From contig CAVEVQ010000006.1 in assembly GCA_963619325.1 (NCBI GenBank), positions 1-64,000 on the forward strand: a stretch of DNA of 64,000 nt, given 5' to 3'. The stretch is from UBA1181 sp963619325. GTDB lineage: Bacteria; Bacteroidota; Bacteroidia; Bacteroidales; Paludibacteraceae. The position numbers and the translations under genes were made by a program. This document shows positions 17,272 through 26,670 of this stretch, piece after piece (the stretch's first letter is position 1; every line of letters begins with the position of its first letter). The notes below the pieces were generated by a model that had not been told where the DNA came from, did not search any database, and saw only the letters and a program-made list of their open reading frames with translations.

Positions 17272-17873
17272 AATTTGTTTTTGATAAAGTGTTTTCGTTG
17301 CTCGGATTGATGATTTTAACACCGGTATTTGTCGTTATAGTGGTGTTGATTCGCAAGAAAATGCCTAATGGACCTGTCTTATTCCGACAGAGGAGAGTTG
17401 GACAGAACGGTGTCTTGTTCACGATTTACAAGTTTCGTACTATGGAGGCTAATCAATCGGGATCGTCGGTAACAGTGGCTGGCGAGACTAGGATAACACC
17501 TTTGGGTGCGGTGTTGCGCAAGTACAAACTCGACGAGTTGCCTGAGTTGTGGAATGTGTTCAAAGGTGATATGAGTTTTGTCGGACCTCGTCCTGATGTG
17601 CCTGGTTATGCAGACAAGTTAGAGGGGGCAGATAGAGATGTGTTGAGGTTAAAGCCAGGCATTACTGGTCCTGCTAGCTTGAAATATCGTAATGAAGAGG
17701 AATTATTGGCAACGGTTGAATATCCGCAACGCTATAACGATGAAGTGATTTTCCCAGATAAAACGAGATTAAACTTGTATTATCTCAATAACTACTCTTT
17801 TGTTAAAGATATCCAAATGATATTTTGTACGATATTCGGTAGAAAAATGAGATATGCGGATGAAATCATATAA
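17268..17873 (+). CDS. Monotopic phosphoglycosyl transferase (sugar transferase, PglC/WcaJ type)
   Basis: This enzyme transfers a sugar 1-phosphate from a UDP-sugar to undecaprenyl phosphate, starting glycan assembly on the inner membrane. The N-terminal re-entrant helix is LLGLMILTPVFVVIVVLI. Catalytic-core motifs are FRQRRVGQ, YKFRTM, the Asp-Glu dyad in KYKLDELPELWN, and FVGPRPDVPG. The ~201-residue size fits the minimal PglC type rather than the large five-helix form. It begins with TTG in a TTGA overlap with tmk, implying translational coupling. Confidence 0.9.
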   Translation: MKFVFDKVFSLLGLMILTPVFVVIVVLIRKKMPNGPVLFRQRRVGQNGVLFTIYKFRTMEANQSGSSVTVAGETRITPLGAVLRKYKLDELPELWNVFKGDMSFVGPRPDVPGYADKLEGADRDVLRLKPGITGPASLKYRNEEELLATVEYPQRYNDEVIFPDKTRLNLYYLNNYSFVKDIQMIFCTIFGRKMRYADEII

Positions 17874-17877
17874 AAAA

Positions 17878-19089
17878 ATGGAAACACGAGAGAAGAGAGA
17901 ACCTATCTACCTCTGTCTTGCTAAAATGAGTGAGACCGGCGCAGAACAAAGGTATGTCCAAGAGGCTTTTGATACGAATTGGGTTGTTCCTTTAGGTCCG
18001 AATGTGAATGCCTTTGAGGAGTCTTTGACAGATTATTTCGAAGATAATAATGTAGGGAGAAAACCTGTTGCTGCCTTATCGTCGGGTACGGCGGCGGTGC
18101 ATTTGGCTTTGGTGGCTTTAGGAGTGGAGAAAGACGACTTTGTTATCTGTCAAAGTTTCACTTTTTGTGCATCGTGCAACCCGATTTTGTATCAAGGGGC
18201 AACGCCTGTTTTTGTCGATTCAGAGCGTGATTCTTGGAATATGGACCCTCTATTGCTGAAGAAGACAATAGAGAAAATTATTAGGGAAAAAAGTAAAAAG
18301 CCGAAAGCGATTGTTGTTGTTCATCTCTATGGTATGCCGGCTAAGATGAATGAAATTATGGATGTGGCGAATGCATACGAGATCCCCGTTGTTGAAGATG
18401 CAGCGGAGGCTATGGGATCTTCTTATAATGGTCGAAAGTGCGGCACATGGGGTGATTTTGGCGTTTTGTCGTTCAATGGCAATAAGATGATTACAACGTC
18501 GGGAGGTGGGGCGTTGATTTGTCCAAATGAGGAGTTGAAGCAAAAAGTGTTGTTTTATGCTACGCAGGCGAGAGAACATTACCCCTATTATCAACATGAG
18601 AAGATAGGATTTAATTATCGAATGTCGAATGTCTGTGCAGGAATTGGTCGTGGTCAAATGACTGTGTTGGACGAACACATTGCTCATCATCGGAACTTAT
18701 CCGATTTTTATCAAAAATCGTTCTCTAAAATTGATGGCATTGTTTATCACGGAAATTATTCTGTGTCAAGTAATTCCAATTTCTGGTTAAGTACGATCTT
18801 GATAGACGAAAAATTGGATGTGAAATCGGATGACATTGTTGAGGAAGAAGAGTTTTCTCCGAACAGAAATGTTGAATTGCTCCGCAGAATGTTGGCGGCT
18901 ACGAAAATAGAGACTCGTCCATTATGGAAGCCGTTGCATTTGCAGCCAATATACAAAGGGGCTGATGCTTTGACAAACGGAGTTTCAGAACAGACTTTCA
19001 AAAGTGGACTTTGTTTGCCTTCAGGACCGTGGGTGTCAGAGAATGATGCCCGAGAGATTGTACAGAGGATTGAGCAAGAAATACAATAA
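17878..19089 (+). CDS. DegT/DnrJ/EryC1-family sugar aminotransferase
   Basis: This is a PLP-dependent enzyme that aminates a nucleotide keto-sugar. GTAAVHLALVALGV matches the cofactor phosphate-binding region, VVEDAAEAMGSSYNGRKCG contains the PLP ring Asp, and SFNGNKMITTSGGGAL carries the Schiff-base Lys. It follows a PglC-like transferase, an arrangement like bacillosamine-type glycan loci, but the acetyltransferase of those loci is absent. I chose the ATG of METREKRE, just after the previous stop. An ATG eight codons earlier would overlap the preceding gene by 20 bases. Confidence 0.9.
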   Translation: METREKREPIYLCLAKMSETGAEQRYVQEAFDTNWVVPLGPNVNAFEESLTDYFEDNNVGRKPVAALSSGTAAVHLALVALGVEKDDFVICQSFTFCASCNPILYQGATPVFVDSERDSWNMDPLLLKKTIEKIIREKSKKPKAIVVVHLYGMPAKMNEIMDVANAYEIPVVEDAAEAMGSSYNGRKCGTWGDFGVLSFNGNKMITTSGGGALICPNEELKQKVLFYATQAREHYPYYQHEKIGFNYRMSNVCAGIGRGQMTVLDEHIAHHRNLSDFYQKSFSKIDGIVYHGNYSVSSNSNFWLSTILIDEKLDVKSDDIVEEEEFSPNRNVELLRRMLAATKIETRPLWKPLHLQPIYKGADALTNGVSEQTFKSGLCLPSGPWVSENDAREIVQRIEQEIQ

Positions 19090-19098
19090 GGAATTTTG

Positions 19099-19106
19099 TA
19101 TATTTG
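19099..19106 (+). promoter_or_regulatory. -7 promoter element for the DUF3109 gene
   Basis: TATATTTG matches TAnnTTTG, 25 bases before the ATG and just after the aminotransferase stop. Confidence 0.45.
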
Positions 19107-19131
19107 CGGAGAGAATTAACCGTGCTGCTTT

Positions 19132-19716
19132 ATGATGATTCAAATAGAAAATACCATCATTTCAATGGATTTGTTTGATAAGCATTTCTGTTGTGATTTG
19201 TCGGTGTGTAAGGGTGTCTGTTGCATTGAGGGAGATGCAGGGGCTCCTTTGGAGGAGGAGGAGATTCCTGTTTTGGAGAGGATTCTGCCAATAATTTGGG
19301 ATGACCTCTCCGAGGATTCTAAAGAAGTGATTGGACAGCAAGGTGTTTTTTACATCGATGAGGAGGGCGATAAGGTTACTCCGATAGTGAGAGGAGGTAA
19401 GTGCGTCTTTACGTGTTTTGAAAAGGATGGCTCTTGTAAATGTGCTATTGAGAAAGCATATAGAGAGGGTAAGATTGATTTCTATAAGCCTGTTTCGTGT
19501 CATCTTTATCCTGTAAGGTTGGAAAATTTCAGGAGTGGCGATATAGGGGTGAACATTCACAGATGGAAGATTTGTGAATGCGCTTTTAGGTTAGGTAAAA
19601 AAGAAAATCTTCCCATATATAAGTTTTTGAAAGAGCCTTTGATCCGACGTTTTGGTCGGGAGTGGTATGACGAGGTTTGTATTGCGGCTGAAGAGTTGAA
19701 GAAAATCAAAGGATAG
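19132..19716 (+). CDS. DUF3109 Cys-rich protein
   Basis: This is a conserved Bacteroidota protein of unknown function. It has 13 Cys in 194 residues, clustered as HFCCDLSVCKGVCC near the N-terminus, KCVFTC and SCKC in the middle, and SCHLYPV and KICECAF later. The pattern resembles zinc or Fe-S binding proteins of the YkgJ/CxxCxxCC type. No signal peptide is seen, so it is probably cytosolic. It is followed after 30 bases by an M16 protease. I do not assign a reaction. Confidence 0.85.
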   Translation: MMIQIENTIISMDLFDKHFCCDLSVCKGVCCIEGDAGAPLEEEEIPVLERILPIIWDDLSEDSKEVIGQQGVFYIDEEGDKVTPIVRGGKCVFTCFEKDGSCKCAIEKAYREGKIDFYKPVSCHLYPVRLENFRSGDIGVNIHRWKICECAFRLGKKENLPIYKFLKEPLIRRFGREWYDEVCIAAEELKKIKG

Positions 19717-19746
19717 TCCTGTAGTTGGGAAAACAAGTGCTTTGCG

Positions 19747-20982
19747 ATGAATTTAGAGACTGATATTTCTTTTTATGAGATGAAAAACGGCATTCGTGTG
19801 GTGCACGTTTACGATGACTCTCCGGTGGCTTATTGTGGTTTCGCCATCAACGTGGGAACTCGTGACGAGTTGGAACACGAATCGGGTATGGCGCATTTCA
19901 TCGAACATACTCTCTTTAAGGGAACGCAAAAACGGAAATCTTGGCATATCATCAATCGTTTAGAGTCTCTTGGTGGAGAGCTGAACGCATACACGGCGAA
20001 AGAAGAGACTTTCATTCATGCGACAATGTTGTGTGATGACTATGAGTGTGCAATGGAATTGTGTTCCGATATCCTTTTCCATTCGACTTTCCCTCAGAAG
20101 GAAATAGAAAAAGAGGTGGATGTGATTATAGAGGAGATTCAGTCCTGCAAGGATACTCCATCTGAACAGATTTACGATGATTTTGAAGGGATGCTTTTCC
20201 AAGGTACTGCGATGGGACGAAGTGTCTTAGGTGAGGCGAAAAAACTAAAAAAATACAAAACGCAGGATGCCGTAGATTTTGTCCAACGAACCTATTGTAC
20301 GGATAGAATTTTGTTTTTCTCTTTAGGAAAAATAACTTTTAAGAGGGTTGTCCGATTGGCAGAAAAATATTTTGGTGATGTACCTGAAAAAAAAGGTATT
20401 GTTCAGCCTAAATTGGTTGTAGATTATCGTCCGTTCCAACTCGTGAAGAAAAAAAGAACTACGCAGGCTCATGTTATGATGGGAGGATTGGGCTATGACC
20501 TCTCTTCTGATAATCGCCTCCCATTGGCTTTGCTCAACAACGTTTTGGGTGGTCCGTCTATGAATAGTAAGTTGAATCTGGTGGTCCGCGAGAAGTACGG
20601 AATGGCATACACTATTGAATCTTCCTATAACTCATACTCTGATTGTGGCGTTTTTGCTATCTATTACGGAACAGAAGAAAAAAATCGTGAGAAATGCAGT
20701 GAATTGGTGCGAACTGAATTGAAACGTGTTTGTATGCAACCATTCTCGAAATTACAATTAGACCGCTATAAGAAACAGTTGATGGGACAACTTGCAATTT
20801 CTCAAGAGAATAGAGAGTCGTTCATTCTTTCATTGGCAAAAAGTTTCCTGCGTTACAATGCTTTTGAATCTTTAAGTGATATTAATGACCAATTGGAAAA
20901 AATAACGCCAGAAATGTTGCTTGATGTTGCATCAGAGACATTTATGGAAGATAAAATATCGGAATTGGTTTTTACTAATTAG
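19747..20982 (+). CDS. M16 zinc peptidase (processing-peptidase-like)
   Basis: This is a single-unit M16 peptidase of 411 residues, the size of the PepR/mitochondrial-processing-peptidase beta group. The zinc motif HFIEH is at residues 50-54 and the third ligand lies in EVDVIIEEIQSCKD. HVMMGGLGYDLSSDNRLP and LNNVLGGPSMNSKLN mark the second lobe. No signal peptide is visible, so it is likely cytosolic, unlike the exported M16 protein at 1.6-4.4 kb. It probably forms a dimer. Confidence 0.92.
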   Translation: MNLETDISFYEMKNGIRVVHVYDDSPVAYCGFAINVGTRDELEHESGMAHFIEHTLFKGTQKRKSWHIINRLESLGGELNAYTAKEETFIHATMLCDDYECAMELCSDILFHSTFPQKEIEKEVDVIIEEIQSCKDTPSEQIYDDFEGMLFQGTAMGRSVLGEAKKLKKYKTQDAVDFVQRTYCTDRILFFSLGKITFKRVVRLAEKYFGDVPEKKGIVQPKLVVDYRPFQLVKKKRTTQAHVMMGGLGYDLSSDNRLPLALLNNVLGGPSMNSKLNLVVREKYGMAYTIESSYNSYSDCGVFAIYYGTEEKNREKCSELVRTELKRVCMQPFSKLQLDRYKKQLMGQLAISQENRESFILSLAKSFLRYNAFESLSDINDQLEKITPEMLLDVASETFMEDKISELVFTN

Positions 20983-21015
20983 TGTTTTTTTTACAAAAAT
21001 TAACTTTTGATAAAT

Positions 21016-21023
21016 TAAGTTTG
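21016..21023 (+). promoter_or_regulatory. -7 promoter element for the T9SS adhesin
   Basis: TAAGTTTG matches TAnnTTTG, 92 bases before the ATG. The leader contains a 6-bp hairpin with a GAAA tetraloop at 21079-21094. Confidence 0.4.
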
Positions 21024-21115
21024 CATTTCGTTGAAAAAATATGTCTGTGTGCTTTATTTGTTCTATCTTTTTTGTGATTCGGTTGAAAAGCCGATAAAAG
21101 AGATACATTATTACC

Positions 21116-24100
21116 ATGAAGCACTTCATACACGATTTTTGTTTGATTATTTACTTTTTGTTGGTGTTGCCGGTTTCTCTTGTCGCGCAGTCGATTGCTC
21201 CGACAGGGTTGAAGATAGGTGGCTCTTTAGATGGTTGGGAATTGTACACGGGACGTTACTCGCTTAGTAAGTATACGGATAGCGAGGGCGATGAAGGATA
21301 CGATTATGCCTATGAGTGGACAAATGTTTCCGAGGCGGATGCACGGGAAGAGGGGCGTATCCTCCTGTGTAGCGATATTGGCGCAGTGGATCCCATCATT
21401 GCGTGTAGTGGGTTTTATGTAAATCCAGATAAGGAAATCGTTATTCAGGTAGGAAAAAACAGTGGAAAGGCAGAGGCTGTAAAAGACGTAAATGCACTCT
21501 ATGCTTACGCTGAACGAATAAAATATAGTTTTGATGTGACTGAAGAGAGTACACTTTTCACTTATAAATATGCATGTGTCTTGCATGTTCCGGACAATGA
21601 TTTGCATAGCTCTTATATGATGCCTGCATTTTTGGTTTCTGTGTTGTTAGAGTCTCCGTCTGGACAAAAAATCACACTTCCCTGCGAAAGTTTTTCCGGA
21701 AATGCCAGTTTCAACAATTCATTGATACGAAATCCGTCTACTTGCCGTGAGTCAAAGGTGGAAAATGGACAGTCTCCTGAGGATTATGTCTACCAACCTT
21801 GGACGACCGTCAGTTATGATTTGACCTCCTACATCGGCTACAAGGTTACAATAGAAATCATCAATCATGACTGCTTGGTTGAAAAGAAATATGGTTCAAC
21901 GAACGCAGGTGGTGGTAGCCATAAGGCGTATGGTTATTTTTGGGGAAAAACGGAGCCTCTGAAACTGACACCTAAGAATTGTGGAAATGATGATGCTGTC
22001 GTTGTTGCTCCGACCGGATTCGTGAATTATAATTGGTATCGTTGCGATGAGAGTGGTATCTTGTTGGAGTCTGACGGAAATAAAATTACAATTCCTGCGG
22101 ATGAAATTGTGGATGGTGCGCATTATTGTTGCGAGATGGTGGGTTCCAACGAGGCTTGCACGAAAATTAATATAGATACGGTTCTCTCGACGATTGACTT
22201 GTTGGCTGATTTCGATTATGAGAACGATTGTGATATGAAAGTGAATTTCATAGATAAAAGCAAGGCAGAAAGAGATACTATTCAGAAATATCGTTGGGAT
22301 TTCGGAGACGGATATTCGTCTGCATCTCCAAATCCGACCCACGAATATCAGTCTGCGGGTACTTATGATGTATCTCTGACGATTGTCTCCGGAAATGGGT
22401 GTTCCAACACGATTTCAAAACCTGTTTCTGTTCGCCCCCTGCCAATCTTGACAATTGATGGTGATCAGAATGTGTGTGAGGGAGATATGATCGCTCTCTC
22501 TTGTCTTTCTTCTCAGATCGGCAGTCGTTTCTTTTGGTTGAATCAAAAAGGAGACACGGTTTCAAAAGATATTTCGTTACAGGAAAAAGCTACCGTGAGT
22601 CAGACTTACAGCGTTTATATCGTTGATGAATATAGTTGTGCCTACAGTAAGATGGTGAATGTTTCTGTCTCAGCGGCTCCAACTGTTTTCATTAAAGGAG
22701 ACACTTCTGTTTGCTTTAGTTCTCCTGCTAAATTATGGGTTTGGGGTGATGCTGATTCTTATGTTTGGAACACTGCGTATGTTGGGGACACATTGAAAAT
22801 TACCCCTCAGAAGTCATCTGATTATTGTGTTACAGGTGTGTATACACAAACGGGGTGTAAAGCATCAAAATGTGTGAACCTGAAGATTAAACCATTGCCA
22901 GATGTTAAAATAGAAGGTGCGTCTTCTATTTGTTCAGGTACTCAGACGACGCTCTACGCTGCCGGCGCAAAGGAATATTTGTGGCAGAATGTTTATTTTG
23001 GTGATTCGATGGTAGTTTCTCCTACAGAAACTTCAACTTACACCATTTTAGGAACTGATACTAATGGATGCTCTAATAGTTATATGCATAAATTGGTGGT
23101 GAACAACTCACCGACATTAGTGGTTCATGGTAATAAAGATGTATGCGAAGGGGAGGCTCTGACGCTTTGGTTGGAGGGAGCGCAGTCGTATCTTTGGGAT
23201 GATGGTGTTTCGAAATCAATGGTTACTCGTACGCCGACATTGAACACTACCTCTTATAAGGTTCAAGGATTGACAAATGGTTGTGTTACGGATACGGTGA
23301 TTCCAATAGTTGTGAATCCAGTCCCAACGATTTTCGTTCAAGGTCAGGAGGAGGTTTGTGAAGGTGAAAAAATAACGCTTATGGTGCAAGGTGGTGAAAC
23401 CTATAAATGGGCGACAGGCGAAACTACTGTAACTATAGAGAAAATATTGGCGACAAGCCAAACGTTCTATGTGACGGGTTATTCGGATAAGAATTGTGTG
23501 GGTACAGCTTCTTTCCCTGTGAATGTTCACCCTCTTCCTGTCTTTTCTATTCAAGGACCAACGGCTGTTTGCAAAGATAAATCGGTCTCCTTGGCGATTT
23601 CTAACGAGAATGATGACTGTACTTACCAGTGGGATAATGGATATTTAGGAAAAACTTACGAAATGTTTGTCTCTGACACTACAACTATTCAAGTGTTGGC
23701 GACAGACACGGCCTATGGGTGTTCCTCTTTAAAGAAACATACGGTTAACACTTTGCCTTATCCGGAAGTGAAAGTAGATGGTAAAACCACGGTTTGCAAT
23801 GGCGTTACTATGCAATTGTCTGCTTCGGGTGCGGCCAGTTATCTGTGGAGCGATAGCTCTACGACGAATACGCTCATTCAGAAGGCCTCTGCAAACACTG
23901 TTTTGTGGGTTGAAGGAACGATTAACGGCTGTACTACGAAAAAAGAAGTGCCGATTACGGTTCTTCCTGCTCCGTATGTTTGGTTTGATGGGATCACTAC
24001 GATATGTTTTGGAGATTCGTTGTATCTGACGGCTCGCGGTGCGGAAAGCTACCAATGGAATGCCTCCGTTGAAGGTCAAAATTACAGGTCGAAGCCGAAT

Positions 24101-25642
24101 GTCTCTTCTTACGTTTCTTTGATTGGTACGGGTGAGAATGGATGTACGTCAAAGTTGTCAATACCCTTCACAGTCCGTTCTAAACCAACGGTTGGAATTT
24201 CTGGATTTGAGACTATCTGTAAAAATGGTACTGTGAGTCTTTCTGCTACAGGTAGAGGACTTGTTCAGTTTGCCTGGTCAACAGGTGAATCAGCTCAGTC
24301 AATAGAGACTACTCTATCAGAAACGAAGACTTTTGAAGTCCAGGCCTGGGATACCTTAGGTTGTACAAATACTGCGCAATATACGGTTTATACGATAGAT
24401 CCTCCTTCTATTTCGTTCACTGGAGATACCGTGGTTTGTGATGGTGGAACTATTGTCTTGGACGGGCATGGAGCATCTAATTTTTCTTGGTTGGCAAATG
24501 GATCTATAATTGGTCAAGGATCAAGATTGTCTTATGTCCCTAAGCGAAGCATAGCGGTTCAAATGGTTGGAACTCAGAATAATTGTTCTTCAACAAAGAG
24601 TATTTATCTGAAGGTCAACCAGATTCCAAATGTGGCGATTGTTGGTCCGACAGGAGTTTGTAAGAACGAGCAAGTCGATTTGACAGCAACAGGAGCCGAT
24701 AGATACGAGTGGAGTACTGGCGACACAACTGCCACAATCACTCGTCCTATCTCAGTTACAACATCGTATATTGTCAATGGAATAACAAAAAGTGGATGTA
24801 ACGCAAAAAAAAGTGTTCTTGTGGAAGTATATCCCGATTTAAATGTATCTTTGGAGGAAATTAGTAAGAGTGGATGTCCTGATGCTCCAACTACGGTTGT
24901 TTTGGGGGCGGAAGGGGCCTTAAATTACACATATAGTAGCGAACCATACAACGCAACTATCAGTGGTACAACATCTTATGATTTGGAGGCATTGATAGAT
25001 GAATCGACGGAGGTTTATGTTATCGGTACTGACATTAATGGATGTAAGGGTTACGATACGATACGAATTGAGCCTAAAACGAGTGAAGGAATGAGGTTTA
25101 ATATTGTTCCTTCAATTATAGAGGAGAGCGATCCAGTCGTACATCTGTCGGGAGTGAATCCTATAGAGGCGGAGTGGTCTTGGAGATTAAAGGCGAATAC
25201 AGAGCCTCATGAAGTAGCTAATTTGGATGGAATGTTCGTCAAGTATGAGTTCGATAAAGATGAGCTTGCAATTGAAGATTCGTTCAAGGTTGTGGTGAAA
25301 GTGAAGGATGAAAACGGTTGTCAGTACAGTCGTAGTTCGTATGTGTATGTATGGAAGGACGTTTGGGCACCGACGGCTTTTTCTCCGAATGGAGATGGCA
25401 TGAATGATGTGTTCCGTTTCAGAGGAGGTGATTTCATAGAAGATTTCCACTATGTTATTTATAACCGTCACGGAAAGGTTGTTTTCGTGGGCAATGATGT
25501 AAAAGACGGATGGGATGGAAATTACCCTAATGGAGAACAATGTCCGATGGGAGTCTATGGTTGGTCTGTTACTTATAAAAGCAATTATAAGGGAATAGAC
25601 AAATCAGGCGAATATAAAGGATTTGTGAGTGTTATTAGATAG
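21116..25642 (+). CDS. Large T9SS-secreted repeat protein with PKD domain and gliding-motility-type C-terminal signal
   Basis: This 1508-residue protein is predicted to be secreted and surface-anchored. The signal peptide ends near SLVAQ (residue 25). A non-repeated N-terminal region runs to about residue 350, followed by one PKD domain (about 362-440, YRWDFGDGYSSASPNPTHEY). About twelve Ig-like repeats of roughly 72 residues come next, each with VC/IC, a hydrophobic strand and a Y-W or F-W pair. The last ~90 residues (FSPNGDGMNDVFRF to VSVIR) match the type B T9SS sorting domain (CHU_C/gliding-motility-associated). A PorP/SprF protein follows. The ligand is unknown. Confidence 0.92.
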   Translation: MKHFIHDFCLIIYFLLVLPVSLVAQSIAPTGLKIGGSLDGWELYTGRYSLSKYTDSEGDEGYDYAYEWTNVSEADAREEGRILLCSDIGAVDPIIACSGFYVNPDKEIVIQVGKNSGKAEAVKDVNALYAYAERIKYSFDVTEESTLFTYKYACVLHVPDNDLHSSYMMPAFLVSVLLESPSGQKITLPCESFSGNASFNNSLIRNPSTCRESKVENGQSPEDYVYQPWTTVSYDLTSYIGYKVTIEIINHDCLVEKKYGSTNAGGGSHKAYGYFWGKTEPLKLTPKNCGNDDAVVVAPTGFVNYNWYRCDESGILLESDGNKITIPADEIVDGAHYCCEMVGSNEACTKINIDTVLSTIDLLADFDYENDCDMKVNFIDKSKAERDTIQKYRWDFGDGYSSASPNPTHEYQSAGTYDVSLTIVSGNGCSNTISKPVSVRPLPILTIDGDQNVCEGDMIALSCLSSQIGSRFFWLNQKGDTVSKDISLQEKATVSQTYSVYIVDEYSCAYSKMVNVSVSAAPTVFIKGDTSVCFSSPAKLWVWGDADSYVWNTAYVGDTLKITPQKSSDYCVTGVYTQTGCKASKCVNLKIKPLPDVKIEGASSICSGTQTTLYAAGAKEYLWQNVYFGDSMVVSPTETSTYTILGTDTNGCSNSYMHKLVVNNSPTLVVHGNKDVCEGEALTLWLEGAQSYLWDDGVSKSMVTRTPTLNTTSYKVQGLTNGCVTDTVIPIVVNPVPTIFVQGQEEVCEGEKITLMVQGGETYKWATGETTVTIEKILATSQTFYVTGYSDKNCVGTASFPVNVHPLPVFSIQGPTAVCKDKSVSLAISNENDDCTYQWDNGYLGKTYEMFVSDTTTIQVLATDTAYGCSSLKKHTVNTLPYPEVKVDGKTTVCNGVTMQLSASGAASYLWSDSSTTNTLIQKASANTVLWVEGTINGCTTKKEVPITVLPAPYVWFDGITTICFGDSLYLTARGAESYQWNASVEGQNYRSKPNVSSYVSLIGTGENGCTSKLSIPFTVRSKPTVGISGFETICKNGTVSLSATGRGLVQFAWSTGESAQSIETTLSETKTFEVQAWDTLGCTNTAQYTVYTIDPPSISFTGDTVVCDGGTIVLDGHGASNFSWLANGSIIGQGSRLSYVPKRSIAVQMVGTQNNCSSTKSIYLKVNQIPNVAIVGPTGVCKNEQVDLTATGADRYEWSTGDTTATITRPISVTTSYIVNGITKSGCNAKKSVLVEVYPDLNVSLEEISKSGCPDAPTTVVLGAEGALNYTYSSEPYNATISGTTSYDLEALIDESTEVYVIGTDINGCKGYDTIRIEPKTSEGMRFNIVPSIIEESDPVVHLSGVNPIEAEWSWRLKANTEPHEVANLDGMFVKYEFDKDELAIEDSFKVVVKVKDENGCQYSRSSYVYVWKDVWAPTAFSPNGDGMNDVFRFRGGDFIEDFHYVIYNRHGKVVFVGNDVKDGWDGNYPNGEQCPMGVYGWSVTYKSNYKGIDKSGEYKGFVSVIR

Positions 25643-25670
25643 ATTAGAGAAGAAAGATAACTGCAAAGTG

Positions 25671-26657
25671 ATGAGGAAATTTTTACTAGGAATATTATTG
25701 GGATTAAGTGTATTCTCATTCAGTGCGATGGGTCAAGACTATGGTTTAACGAGCCATAATACGATGCCTTTTGCGTTGAACCCTTCCTTGGCGGGTGCCG
25801 CAAACTCGGTTCGTTTTGGTTTAAATTATCGTCAGCATTGGCCTGCTTTGGGAAATAAGTTCCATACCGTCCGTGCATCATACGACCAGAATTTTTACAA
25901 GCAAATGTGTTCCGTCGGTTTTGCGTATATGTACGATAACTTGGCGGGTGGTTGTATGCAGACGCATGAGTTTGACTTAATATATTCACACACAATTCGT
26001 CTTAAACCGCACTATTTCATACGTCTCGGTGTTCAGGCTGCTTTGTTTGCGAACTTCTTAGGCGATGGTCAGGTTTTTGAAGATCAGTGGTCTGACTACT
26101 ATCGTAGGGTAGTGAAAAATACTAGTGAAAATATAGGAGATAGAGATTCTCGTGTTTATCCGGATTTCTCCGCTGGTGGTTCTTTTGTGATTGAGAATAT
26201 GCTCACTTTTGGCGTATCTATCTATCATATCGGTCAGCCTAAGAACGGTTTCTTGGATAAAAGCGAGAATGTGTTGAATCGTAAACTGACAGTTCATGCG
26301 AGTTATTATAAGGATTTGCTGACAAAAAATGGTTTGTTTGGCCGTTCTGATTTGTCAAGTAACTATTTGTTTTTCAACGTATACTATCAAATTCAGGGTC
26401 AAGACCAGAACTTCTATTCTGGCATCGGCTTGCTATACAGTCCGTTGATTGTGGGTGTCGCCTTCAAATCGGATTTCCGCGATGTGTATACACCATCTTT
26501 TATGGCGGGTCTTCAGTTCGGTAGTTTCCAATTCACTTACACTTACGATTTGTTCACGGGTTACAAGAACAAAAATGGTTCGTGGTCTCATGAGTTGAAC
26601 TTGGTTTATATTATACGTAAACACGAGAAGTATCCATGTCCGGTTGTCTACTGGTAA
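25671..26657 (+). CDS. PorP/SprF-family T9SS outer-membrane protein
   Basis: This 328-residue predicted beta-barrel outer-membrane protein belongs to the family that helps secrete or anchor type B T9SS cargo such as SprB. The start at MRKFLLGILL gives a clear signal peptide ending at SAMGQ; an in-frame GTG 42 bases earlier lies inside the preceding gene. NPSLAGAANSVRFGLNYRQ and SYDQNF near the N-terminus are typical of PorP/SprF, and the aromatic-rich alternating strands fit a barrel. It is 28 bases downstream of the adhesin, the usual cargo-partner layout. Confidence 0.9.
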   Translation: MRKFLLGILLGLSVFSFSAMGQDYGLTSHNTMPFALNPSLAGAANSVRFGLNYRQHWPALGNKFHTVRASYDQNFYKQMCSVGFAYMYDNLAGGCMQTHEFDLIYSHTIRLKPHYFIRLGVQAALFANFLGDGQVFEDQWSDYYRRVVKNTSENIGDRDSRVYPDFSAGGSFVIENMLTFGVSIYHIGQPKNGFLDKSENVLNRKLTVHASYYKDLLTKNGLFGRSDLSSNYLFFNVYYQIQGQDQNFYSGIGLLYSPLIVGVAFKSDFRDVYTPSFMAGLQFGSFQFTYTYDLFTGYKNKNGSWSHELNLVYIIRKHEKYPCPVVYW

Positions 26658-26670
26658 TAGTTCGTGGTGT

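Noticed and set aside
21231..21607. Frames of 60-130 codons on both strands within the adhesin gene
   Set aside because: They overlap the strongly supported 1508-codon gene and lack features of real proteins.
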